The position numbers and the translations under genes were made by a program. This document shows positions 1 to 7,230 of a stretch of 9,600 bases of DNA, piece after piece. Every line of letters begins with the position of its first letter. Within the stretch, counting starts at the first letter, position 1. The stretch comes from an uncultured Roseburia sp. GTDB taxonomy: Bacteria; Bacillota; Clostridia; Lachnospirales; Lachnospiraceae. The notes below the pieces were generated by a model. It was not told the origin of the DNA. It saw only the letters and a list, made by a program, of their open reading frames with translations, and did no database searches. The stretch spans positions 1 to 9,600 of the forward strand of contig CAMSEJ010000067.1 in NCBI GenBank assembly GCA_947057405.1. Reading direction: 5' to 3'.

Positions 1-1550
1 TCAAACCGCTTTGCCACCTTAAATTCCAGCACATACGCCGTCTTCCTCCGGGTCACCGGCTTAATAAACAAATCGCTCCTTCCCGTTCCGCCTTCCCGGT
101 TGGATTTTACAATATAACCCTTCATGCCGGAGAGGATCCCGGTTAAAAATCCGTGGTAAAAGCTTTCATACGCATCGTTAAAGCTGATTGTTTCCAACAG
201 CAGTTCCGCGATTTCCTCTTCTAACACCTCCGGTTCCTGGTTTACCAACGACGCAAAAAGGGCCGTGCGGTCTGTTTGCTTTACCTGCTCTCCAAACCAT
301 GACAGGATCTTCGTACGGAATATATATTTCACTTCCTCATTCGGGATGGAAAATGTCACAAACAGCTGCTTCGTCCGTTCGTCCATCCACTCCCCTTCTT
401 TCCGGAAATACCCCGTAAAGAACATAAAGTTCCACAGGTTATCCATGCTTTGATATATTTCGTCGTAAGTAATATCCTCATGCACCGGCTTTTCCACAGC
501 CTTCCCTTCTATCAGGCTTTCAATCTCTTTCTTTGTCTCCTCGTCCGCCATCTCGATTAAACTGCGCACGATACTGTTCGAACTTGTATTTGCCCAGTAT
601 GCGGACGGGAACTCGTCCTCATACGCTTTCAGATCCTTGATAAACCGGACCAGGCTCCAGGGATTGTATACATTTGTATCTCCAAATACATACCCGTTAT
701 ACCACTCCCGGATCAATTCGTACTTGTGTTCCAGCTTATAATCCCTGCAGATCTGCCTTACTTCCGCTTCCGTAAAACCAAAATATTCCGCATAGTTTTT
801 TGTTAAGATTGAAATCATTTCCAGGTTATTCATCCCCGTAAAGATAGATTCCTTGGAAATCCGCAGGCAGCCCGTCAGCACCGCAAACTCCAGGCTCCCG
901 TTTGTCTTGAGCGACGACTCAAACAGGGAACGCAAAAAATCTACCATTTCCTTATAAAAGCCTTCAAAAAACGCGTTTTCCAGCGGTACGTCGTATTCGT
1001 CGATTAAGATGATGGCTTTCTTTCCGTAATACTGCTCCAGGCATTCGGATAAATATTTCAGAGCAGTGCTGTAACTCTCCCGGTCAGCCCTTCTCCACAT
1101 AATATCCTCATACTTTTTTTGATCCTCTTTTGACATATCTCCCTGCAAAATAAAAGAATGGCGTTTGTACTCGTCTGCAATCTCCTGGAGCAAAAGACCA
1201 TACGCCAATTCAAAATCCGGCTGCTTTGCCGATTTTAAAGACAGGCTGATCACCGGGTACTGCCCCATCTGGTTTACATAGGCTTCCCCCGCATCTAAGA
1301 TCCGAAGACCCTCAAACAGATAGCGGTTGTCCTTCTTTGTCCCGTCCGCCTCCCTCGCATCCTCAAAAAAGTACTGCAGCATGCTCATATTTAAGGTTTT
1401 CCCAAACCGCCGGGGGCGGTTGAACATGTTCACCGCCCCCTTTTTATCCAGCAGCTCTTTGATCAGCATCGTCTTATCCACAAAGTAATAGCCCCTGGTC
1501 ACCAGCTTTTCAAAAATATCAACACCGACCGGCAATGGTTTATATTCCAT
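1..1550 (-). CDS. AAA-ATPase-like protein with C-terminal PD-(D/E)XK nuclease-like domain, 3' end outside the window
   Basis: The frame opens at ATG 1550-1548 and stays open to the left edge, giving 516 residues with no stop. The N-terminus carries a VDKT motif near residue 25 and a Walker A variant RPRRFGKT at 45-52, followed by LNMSML. A Walker B-like IDEYD lies at 183-187 after a hydrophobic strand. These mark the AAA-ATPase_like family (PF09820). Near the end, D493 and the pair E509-x-K511 (in LEFKVAK) form a PD-(D/E)XK signature, as in PDDEXK_9 (PF08011), which usually accompanies PF09820. Relatives usually continue some 50 residues past the ExK motif, so the true end is probably just outside. 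The cellular role of this widespread family is not established; ATP-dependent nuclease activity is inferred from motifs only. It begins two bases after the kinase-like gene and is probably co-translated with it. The TGA visible at 3-1 is out of frame. Confidence 0.9.
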   Translation of the reverse strand, partial: MEYKPLPVGVDIFEKLVTRGYYFVDKTMLIKELLDKKGAVNMFNRPRRFGKTLNMSMLQYFFEDAREADGTKKDNRYLFEGLRILDAGEAYVNQMGQYPVISLSLKSAKQPDFELAYGLLLQEIADEYKRHSFILQGDMSKEDQKKYEDIMWRRADRESYSTALKYLSECLEQYYGKKAIILIDEYDVPLENAFFEGFYKEMVDFLRSLFESSLKTNGSLEFAVLTGCLRISKESIFTGMNNLEMISILTKNYAEYFGFTEAEVRQICRDYKLEHKYELIREWYNGYVFGDTNVYNPWSLVRFIKDLKAYEDEFPSAYWANTSSNSIVRSLIEMADEETKKEIESLIEGKAVEKPVHEDITYDEIYQSMDNLWNFMFFTGYFRKEGEWMDERTKQLFVTFSIPNEEVKYIFRTKILSWFGEQVKQTDRTALFASLVNQEPEVLEEEIAELLLETISFNDAYESFYHGFLTGILSGMKGYIVKSNREGGTGRSDLFIKPVTRRKTAYVLEFKVAKRF

Positions 1551-1552
1551 AT

Positions 1553-2152
1553 TTATCCCCTCGCCAGCCCCGCCAGCATTTTCACACAAAGATCAATTCC
1601 CAGCTTCCCGCTGTCTAAGCACAATTCAAAAAACGCCGGATGTCCCCACTCCCATTTTGTCACGGAGTTGTAAAACCCGCTTCGCCGCCTGTCATTTTTC
1701 TTCAGTGCCTCTTCCGCCCCGGCAGCCTGAATTCCTTCCCGCCGGATCGCACGTTCGATCCGCTTCTCTTTGCCGCAATGGATGAACACATTCAGGCAGT
1801 CTTCCCTGTCCTTTAAAATATAACCGGCCGCACGCCCGACAATCACGCAGCCGCCCTGCTCTGCCGCCGACTCAATAATACGTTTTTCTGCCTGAAACAG
1901 TTTTTCGGACATGGACTGCTCCTTGCCGACCGCGCTCCCTCCCAGGGGGGTTTTGGAAAGATTAAACAAAAAACCGCCCGCATGTGTTTCTTCCAGCCCC
2001 TCAATATACATGGACGGTATCTGAAGCTCCTTTGCCGCCATGGATAAAAGATTCCTGTCATACAATTCATACCCCAGTTCCTCTGCCAGCTTCCTGCCGA
2101 TTTCATTTCCTCCGCTGGCATATTGACGTTCTATTGTAATAATCTGATACAT
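1553..2152 (-). CDS. Cytidylate kinase-like family protein
   Basis: This 199-residue protein starts ITIERQYASGGNEIGRKLAE. The ERQYASGGNEIG stretch (residues 8-19) is the P-loop variant of the cytidylate kinase-like family (Cytidylate_kin2, PF13189), where SGG plus a later IG replaces the lysine-containing loop of true CMP kinases. YDRNLL (31-36) and the strand CVIVGRAAGYIL (102-113) also fit the family, as do arginine-rich segments RIERAIRREG (131-140) and NDRRRSGFYN (153-162), likely LID and phosphate-contact regions. The length is usual for the family. ATG 2152 is preceded by AAAGGAG at nine bases' spacing. The fold predicts nucleoside or small-molecule phosphorylation in the cytoplasm, but the substrate is unknown for most members, so the symbol cmk is not used. 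It is the first gene of a two-gene unit with the AAA/nuclease-like gene, and is separated from the upstream GH89 gene by a terminator and its own promoter. Confidence 0.88.
   Translation of the reverse strand: MYQIITIERQYASGGNEIGRKLAEELGYELYDRNLLSMAAKELQIPSMYIEGLEETHAGGFLFNLSKTPLGGSAVGKEQSMSEKLFQAEKRIIESAAEQGGCVIVGRAAGYILKDREDCLNVFIHCGKEKRIERAIRREGIQAAGAEEALKKNDRRRSGFYNSVTKWEWGHPAFFELCLDSGKLGIDLCVKMLAGLARG
1557..1562 (-). promoter_or_regulatory. Ribosome binding site inside the preceding gene (translational coupling)
   Basis: GAGGGG on the minus strand lies six bases before ATG 1550. It overlaps the last codons of the kinase-like gene, whose TAA occupies 1555-1553. The stop and the next start are separated by only two bases. 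This supports ATG 1550 as the real start and suggests that ribosomes finishing the kinase-like gene re-initiate here. Confidence 0.75.
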
Positions 2153-2186
2153 AAATCCCCGCTCCTTTCAATGATATAATACCTTT

Positions 2187-2195
2187 ATTATAGCA
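2187..2195 (-). promoter_or_regulatory. Extended -10 promoter for the kinase-like/AAA unit
   Basis: Minus-strand TGCTATAAT is a perfect extended -10 element (TGn plus TATAAT), 35 bases before ATG 2152. No good -35 hexamer sits 16-18 bases upstream (the candidate is CCAATT), which is acceptable for extended -10 promoters. It lies between the GH89 terminator and the AAAGGAG at 2168-2162, so the unit probably has its own transcript. Confidence 0.6.
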
Positions 2196-2228
2196 TTTTT
2201 CAATGTACAATTGGAAGAATTATTTTCA

Positions 2229-2280
2229 TGAAAAAACAGAAAAAGAAAGCTTCCGGACATGAAATCTCCGAAAGCTTTCT
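2229..2280 (-). terminator. Intrinsic terminator of the GH89 gene
   Basis: On the minus strand, arm AGAAAGCTTTCGGA (2280-2267) pairs with TCCGGAAGCTTTCT (2257-2244) over 14 bp with one G-U pair, around a nine-base loop. A T-rich tract (TTTTTCTGTTTTTT) follows at about 2243-2231. The hairpin begins ten bases after the GH89 stop codon. Read on the plus strand the same pair is a C-A mismatch and no T tract follows, so the orientation is clear. Confidence 0.9.
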
Positions 2281-2290
2281 CCAACCTGTT

Positions 2291-5200
2291 CTATTTCTTT
2301 ACAATCTTCACACTCTTTGCCGTTTTCGCGTTCCGGAAGAGCTTCTCATACGTTTTATACTGCTTCGACGGTACAGAAATTTTTGCGTTCTTCTTTATTC
2401 CCTGAAACGCATTTTTCCCGACACTTTTGAGCACTTTCGACTTTACAGTCACCTGCTTTAGCTTCTTGCAGCCCGAAAATGCCTCTTTTCCAATCTTGCG
2501 CACGTTTTTGCCGATTACAACCGAAGTCAGTTTTGTATTGCCCTTAAATGCCCTGGCTGCAATTTCCGTCACCTGGTACGTATATCCGCCCACCTTTACG
2601 GTTTCCGGAAGCGTAACCTTCTTTTTGTTCCTGGCGGCTTTCGGCAGCTTTGTTACGGCAACGGTCTTTTTGGAAGACGAAGATGCCGTCACACGGAAAT
2701 CAAAGACCTTTGTCTGAACCGTTTCCCCCTTTTTGGGCAGAGCAGCCGGCTGTTCCGGCTGCGGCTTGGGTGCCGGATCCTGCGGCGCGGGATCCGGCTT
2801 TTGTGTCTGCGGCTTTGTAACCGTAAAAGCGATACTGCCATTTATGCCGCTTCCGTCTTTTGCCGCCGCCGTAATCCGCGCCGTACCTTCGGCTTTTGCC
2901 GTCACACGGCCGGCTGTATCCACCGATGCCACAGCCGGATTGCTGCTTGACCAGGACAAAGATTTATCGCCTGCATCTGCCGGCAGCACTTCGGCGCTGA
3001 CTGCAACGCTTTCGCCGACGGTCAGGGCTGTTTTTTGCGCCGTAAGCCGGATGCTCTCTACCAACGCCCCCTTTACGGTCAGCGTAATATGGTCGGACAC
3101 GCCGCTTCCGTCTTTTGCGGACGCGGTAATCGTAACCGTACCTTCGGCTTTTGCCGTTACCATGCCGTCCTGCTCCACTTCCGCAACCTCCGGATTGCTG
3201 CTTGACCAGGACAGCAGGCGTCCGTCCGCTTCTTCAGGCAGTACATCTGCAGAAAGCCACAGGATTTCCCCGATCCGGACGGATTCGGTATCCTGACGGA
3301 TCACAACTTCCTCTAAGCCGACATCCGGTTCCTCCGCAAAGCTGTAATTGCTTAAAATGCCGTCTCCAAGCATCTTTAAATCCACATCGGAGGCTTCCGT
3401 CGTATATTCGGTATTGGCCCTTGCCCATGCCCATTCCATTTCAAACCAGTTAATTGCCGCCGGGCTGTTTCCTGAGAGCGCTTCCTTCTGGTATGCAATC
3501 CAGCGGCTCCAGCGTTCCTTATAAAAATCTTTTGTCAGCCCTGCCCACTGGCGGTTGGAATAATCCTTTAAGCCGCCCGATTCCGCCTGCGGATAAGCTC
3601 CCCAGGTCGTAACGAGGGATTTTGCATTAAATTCATACAAATCCTTCGTAAAATCGTCCGCTCCTTCGGCAAGTGCCTTCGCCTGCTCCACCCACGTGCC
3701 GAGCAAAAATTCCCTGCGGGTGCCAAGCACCTGATCTATCCGGTCAACCAGGCGTAAAAACCGGTCGGACGCCTCGGTAAAGGCTTCCAAATCCCTGGCG
3801 TTTAACGCCTGTACCATCTTGCCGTGATAACTCTGCGATGCATTGGAAAGCACCTGTTTTAAAATATCCGCCACATCGTACAAATAGCCGTCGCTTTCCT
3901 TTAACAGATCATAATCCTCCAAAAGCAGTCTTACCGCTTCCTCCAGTTCTGCCATGTCATAGCTGATGACGGCATTTCCCCAGGTGGACGCCGCACTTAT
4001 GCTTGTCGACGGACGTGCGTTGACAAAGGATTCCGGTGCGCCCTGCCCGAGCATATTCAATGATGCTTTATATACGGTATTTTCCAGAATCCGCATCGCC
4101 TGGTACGCACTTTCACTTTCCGCACCGTAACGCCTGGTCGTATACTGCCTGAGCCATGTCTCCGTATCAATCGCTTCCAAAGGCTGGCCGGCATCTTCAC
4201 ACCAGACGGATTCAAACAGCAGGTCGTAAAGCACCGGGTTATTCTGGGAGCCTTCCGGCGTAATCCCGATTCCCGTCATCTTCTGGGAATTGTTCGCCGC
4301 TTCCACGACGCCGCTTACCAGATTATCCATATGCCCGTGTAAGCCCATGCGCCCGCCGAAGTTGTTTAACATGCAGTACACCCATGGGGTAGACTGGAAT
4401 TCCTTTCCGCCCGCATAACCGGATTCCTTCCAGTGCGGCGTTTTCTCCGCGTACAGATCCAGCACCAAGGCATGCTCTTTCCTGCCTGCAAGCCCGTTTA
4501 CCAGTCCGGCGGACGGATTGCCCTGCCATGCCTGGATAATCCAGACCGCATCTTCATCGTATGAAAGCATGGCGTCAAGCACGTTTGAGCTGACGTCCGC
4601 GGCATTCATACCGCCTGTATTTCCGCCCTCATGGAACGGATCCGTCGCATAATAATCGGTCACGTCGCCGAATACATTCCGCTGGCACTCGTAAAATAAC
4701 GCCGCGTATTTCTGATACGCTTCCGATGTGGTGCGCAGCATGTCCGGACGCCGGAACGCGCACCAGTTGCCCTGTGTAATGACATCGTTGCTGCCAAGCG
4801 CGTATTCCCCTTTTGCTTTCTTTACAATATCCACGGGCACCATGCCGCTGTAGCCCTGTAAAATCGGCTGCATCCCGAGTTTCCTCATAATCAGCTGGTT
4901 CTTACGGGCAAGCTCTGTCCGCTTTTCAAACCAGGAGTCATGCACCGGGCCGCCGTAGCCTGTGAGATTTGCCATGTACGCCCATGCATAATAGGCAGGG
5001 CCTGCGATGTAATCCTTCGCTTCCTCATGGCTGTAGCCCAATGCCCCGAGGAACTGACGCAGCACCTCTTCCTGCGCCGTGACGTCCAGAACAATATTTA
5101 CGCCGTTTAACGCCAGCCAGTCCAGCTCCTTTTGCCATTCCTGTTCTCCCCAGAACGGCATGGAATAAGACATCGTACAGTAATTATACGCATAACGCAC

Positions 5201-7021
5201 CGGCACCTTGCACTCTTTATGTACCCTGGTACCTACCGGGACTGCCCGTTGTGGCATATTAACCTGGTTTCCAACCTGCGTGACAGAAACGTTGCAGTAA
5301 TATTTCAGATAATAGTTTAAGCCGCTCGCAAGGGAAACGCCGTCGTTTCCGGTAATATGCACCCTGCCGCCTGCGCCGTCTTCGATTTCGTAATAATCGT
5401 ATTCCCCTTGCTGCCCGATTTCAAACGTAAACCAATCCACATAGGCTTCGCCTAAATTACGCTTAACAATCCCCTGGACTTCTTCAATCGTATCCTGTGC
5501 CGTAACCGATACGTTGTATTCGGATTCCTCATAGGAAACCGGCGGCGTAAATGCGGCATTTTCCTGTGCACCTGCATTTGAGGCCGGTTCTCCTTTGATG
5601 CGTACTTCGTTTAAAACCGCCTGCGCGTTCCTGGAATGATATTCCAGCAGAATACGCACGCTGCTGGCCGTTACGCCGTCTGCCGGATACGATTCCCCGC
5701 CTGCCGGACAGGAATCCGTACCGGTCTTTTCTGCCAGCTTCGTATAATTCACCCCGTCGTTACTGTAATAGAGCGAATACTGGGAATAGCCTGCCGCGGG
5801 CGTATAAACCTCAATCTCAGAAAGGTTGAACACACCGCCCAGGCCAATATCCACATAAGCCGGATACTGCGTCGCCGTCCATGTATTTTCCGTGTTCCCG
5901 TCTACAATCCGGCTGACCGTATCCTGACTGGTATTGGAATGCAGATCCCTGCTGCCCCAAGCGATATTGTCCCCATCCGCTTCTACAATCGAAGCTTTAT
6001 TGGCCATAATCTGAAATTCTGCAAGCTGCGGGATCGTCGCACGCGCCGCTTCGTTTTCGGCTGTAAACTCGACCTTTATGTATTTATATCCCGCCTCTTC
6101 TGCTTTAATCTCCGCCTTGTTTTTCCCGGATGCCGTTTCGATGCTGCCGGAAGCTACTTCTTCATAAGGCGCTCCGGCTCCGGACCATCTTGATTTCCCG
6201 TAGATTTTGTAACCATACACGGCTCCCGATGCGTCTTCCTTCATCGCCACTACATACTGCCGGATCTTCTGATCCGTGTCCAGCTCCACTTCCGCAAACG
6301 GAAGCGTCCCGCCCGCGGCCGCGATTTCGTTGAAATTCTTTGTATGCAAAGATACCGCTGTCGCAAAGTCGCCGTCCGCCGCGTATTTCTTATCCGCCTG
6401 CGCATTCACGCTGTCCTCCATCGAAATCCGCACGGCCTTGCTTACAGCAAGGTTCTCAAGCACGATTTCTTCTTCGGCTCCCTCGTCTACATAAATCTCT
6501 GCCTCTGCAACAGCCGGCCAGAACTGCCCCTGTGCCCCGTCCGTAAGCGGATTCGTCAGCGTTACATACAGATGCGACATCGCCTGCGGCGTTGCAAATT
6601 CATACACATACCCCTCGTCTAAGGGCGCTGTCTGCCCGGAGCCTTCCACGGCAACCAGATCGCTCGTTACGCCGTTTAACGCATACTTCAAACTGACGTC
6701 CATGCTGCGCCCCGCAACGCTTTCAAACTTTAACACAACCTTCTTGACACATTTGGTATTGCCTGCCGGAAGCGCAAACTCCACCGTGCAGGGCCAGTCG
6801 GCGCCATTGTTGACCCACATGGTGCCCGTATCCCCGTCCACCATCATCTCCGGCGTCCGGCTTCCTTCCGATGAAGGCACGTCAATCCTGCAATCCGTCG
6901 CAATGTTGGTCAGTTTGCTTTCCGCTCTCCCGTCCGCCCGCGCCGTGAACGGAACCGAGGTACATACAAGCGCTGCCGCCAACAGGACGCCCGCCGCACG
7001 TTTCCATAAATTACCTTTCAT
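2291..7021 (-). CDS. Secreted multidomain alpha-N-acetylglucosaminidase, glycoside hydrolase family 89
   Basis: This 1576-residue exported enzyme has a signal peptide 1-29 (cleavage after ARA likely). Three discoidin/CBM32-like domains follow: about 39-178 (MVDGDTGTMW), 186-340 (weaker) and 352-477 (IVDGNTENTW). Next come NAGLU_N (about 497-590), the NAGLU TIM barrel (about 605-940, PF05089; starts near RYAYNYCTMSYSMPFWGE) and NAGLU_C (about 950-1205). By family comparison E798 in DPFHEGG is the acid/base and E923 in TPEGSQN the nucleophile; both are present, so it should be active. GH89 enzymes release terminal alpha-linked GlcNAc from gastric-type mucin glycans or heparan sulfate. Two Big2 domains (about 1236-1316, 1320-1402), a Pro/Gln linker (1403-1431) and an LRR_5 tail (1437-1576) follow. 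There is no LPXTG motif. It is about twice the size of human NAGLU and recalls the large Clostridium perfringens enzyme. ATG 7021 has GGGAGG seven bases upstream. It has its own promoter and terminator. Confidence 0.95.
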   Translation of the reverse strand: MKGNLWKRAAGVLLAAALVCTSVPFTARADGRAESKLTNIATDCRIDVPSSEGSRTPEMMVDGDTGTMWVNNGADWPCTVEFALPAGNTKCVKKVVLKFESVAGRSMDVSLKYALNGVTSDLVAVEGSGQTAPLDEGYVYEFATPQAMSHLYVTLTNPLTDGAQGQFWPAVAEAEIYVDEGAEEEIVLENLAVSKAVRISMEDSVNAQADKKYAADGDFATAVSLHTKNFNEIAAAGGTLPFAEVELDTDQKIRQYVVAMKEDASGAVYGYKIYGKSRWSGAGAPYEEVASGSIETASGKNKAEIKAEEAGYKYIKVEFTAENEAARATIPQLAEFQIMANKASIVEADGDNIAWGSRDLHSNTSQDTVSRIVDGNTENTWTATQYPAYVDIGLGGVFNLSEIEVYTPAAGYSQYSLYYSNDGVNYTKLAEKTGTDSCPAGGESYPADGVTASSVRILLEYHSRNAQAVLNEVRIKGEPASNAGAQENAAFTPPVSYEESEYNVSVTAQDTIEEVQGIVKRNLGEAYVDWFTFEIGQQGEYDYYEIEDGAGGRVHITGNDGVSLASGLNYYLKYYCNVSVTQVGNQVNMPQRAVPVGTRVHKECKVPVRYAYNYCTMSYSMPFWGEQEWQKELDWLALNGVNIVLDVTAQEEVLRQFLGALGYSHEEAKDYIAGPAYYAWAYMANLTGYGGPVHDSWFEKRTELARKNQLIMRKLGMQPILQGYSGMVPVDIVKKAKGEYALGSNDVITQGNWCAFRRPDMLRTTSEAYQKYAALFYECQRNVFGDVTDYYATDPFHEGGNTGGMNAADVSSNVLDAMLSYDEDAVWIIQAWQGNPSAGLVNGLAGRKEHALVLDLYAEKTPHWKESGYAGGKEFQSTPWVYCMLNNFGGRMGLHGHMDNLVSGVVEAANNSQKMTGIGITPEGSQNNPVLYDLLFESVWCEDAGQPLEAIDTETWLRQYTTRRYGAESESAYQAMRILENTVYKASLNMLGQGAPESFVNARPSTSISAASTWGNAVISYDMAELEEAVRLLLEDYDLLKESDGYLYDVADILKQVLSNASQSYHGKMVQALNARDLEAFTEASDRFLRLVDRIDQVLGTRREFLLGTWVEQAKALAEGADDFTKDLYEFNAKSLVTTWGAYPQAESGGLKDYSNRQWAGLTKDFYKERWSRWIAYQKEALSGNSPAAINWFEMEWAWARANTEYTTEASDVDLKMLGDGILSNYSFAEEPDVGLEEVVIRQDTESVRIGEILWLSADVLPEEADGRLLSWSSSNPEVAEVEQDGMVTAKAEGTVTITASAKDGSGVSDHITLTVKGALVESIRLTAQKTALTVGESVAVSAEVLPADAGDKSLSWSSSNPAVASVDTAGRVTAKAEGTARITAAAKDGSGINGSIAFTVTKPQTQKPDPAPQDPAPKPQPEQPAALPKKGETVQTKVFDFRVTASSSSKKTVAVTKLPKAARNKKKVTLPETVKVGGYTYQVTEIAARAFKGNTKLTSVVIGKNVRKIGKEAFSGCKKLKQVTVKSKVLKSVGKNAFQGIKKNAKISVPSKQYKTYEKLFRNAKTAKSVKIVKK
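2772..2798. repeat. Perfect 9-bp inverted repeat in the linker-coding region
   Basis: GCCGGATCC (2772-2780) and GGATCCGGC (2790-2798) flank a nine-base loop. They code for part of the DPAPQDPAP linker between the second Big2 domain and the LRR_5 tail. Read on the plus strand, a short TTTT follows, so it resembles a small terminator facing against the gene. It may simply result from repeated Asp-Pro-Ala-Pro codons. Confidence 0.6.
2813..3316 (-). repeat. Tandem Big2 (bacterial Ig-like) domain repeat, period 255 bases
   Basis: Two copies of an Ig-like group 2 domain lie head to tail in the GH89 protein. Both contain SWSSSNP (residues 1271-1277 and 1356-1362, 85 residues apart), VTAKAEGT, and AKDGSG. 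The DNA is also alike: both contain stretches such as CCGCTTCCGTCTTTTGC and GATTGCTGCTTGACCAGGACA on the plus strand. This points to duplication or homogenisation. Such domains usually act as spacers lifting an enzyme away from the surface. Confidence 0.88.
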
Positions 7022-7052
7022 TTAAAAACCTCCCATCTTTTTTACTAATCTT

Positions 7053-7081
7053 AGTATAACAAATGAACCTGATGAATTCAA
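7053..7081 (-). promoter_or_regulatory. SigA-type promoter of the GH89 gene
   Basis: On the minus strand TTGAAT (7081-7076) and TATACT (7058-7053) are separated by exactly 17 bases. The -10 is also extended by TG (TGTTATACT). Transcription would begin about 25 bases before ATG 7021, with the GGGAGG ribosome site at 7034-7029 in the leader. No clear operator is seen; the rest of the 209-base gap holds only the preceding gene's terminator. Confidence 0.75.
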
Positions 7082-7170
7082 TCTCATAAAGACGATTCAT
7101 AAAATAACCTGAACAGGGGTAATTCAAACGCGAAGCGGATATATTCACAAAACCGGTCAGAAGCAACAGG

Positions 7171-7205
7171 CAAAAGCCGCAAAAACAGAGTGTTTAAGCG
7201 GCTTT
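7171..7205 (-). terminator. Hairpin terminator of the 667-residue protein gene
   Basis: On the minus strand AAAGCCGC (7205-7198) pairs with GCGGCTTT (7180-7173). Inside, a TT/TT internal loop is followed by a second stem AAACA/TGTTT around CTC. It starts 25 bases after the stop codon. The T tract is short (TTTT, mostly inside the stem), so termination may be partial and some read-through into the GH89 gene is possible. Confidence 0.65.
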
Positions 7206-7230
7206 GCGGTATGGCAAACAAATTTTTCTG

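Noticed and set aside
1..3. TGA on the minus strand at the left edge as the stop of the AAA-like gene
   Set aside because: The gene's codons end at 5-3 (TTT) and the next codon begins GA at 2-1, so this TGA is out of frame. The gene runs past the edge.
1553..2152. Loss of the P-loop lysine in the kinase-like protein as a sign of inactivity
   Set aside because: The SGG-x-x-IG form without the canonical lysine is normal for the PF13189 family, so it is not evidence of decay.
2228..2461. Plus-strand frame over the terminator at 2228
   Set aside because: It begins in the terminator's T tract (read on the other strand) and overlaps the GH89 3' end. The hairpin explains the sequence.
7073..7099. 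Operator-like ATGAAT/ATTCAT inverted repeat upstream of the GH89 promoter
   Set aside because: Only six bases match, in AT-rich DNA, with a wide spacer. This is easily chance.
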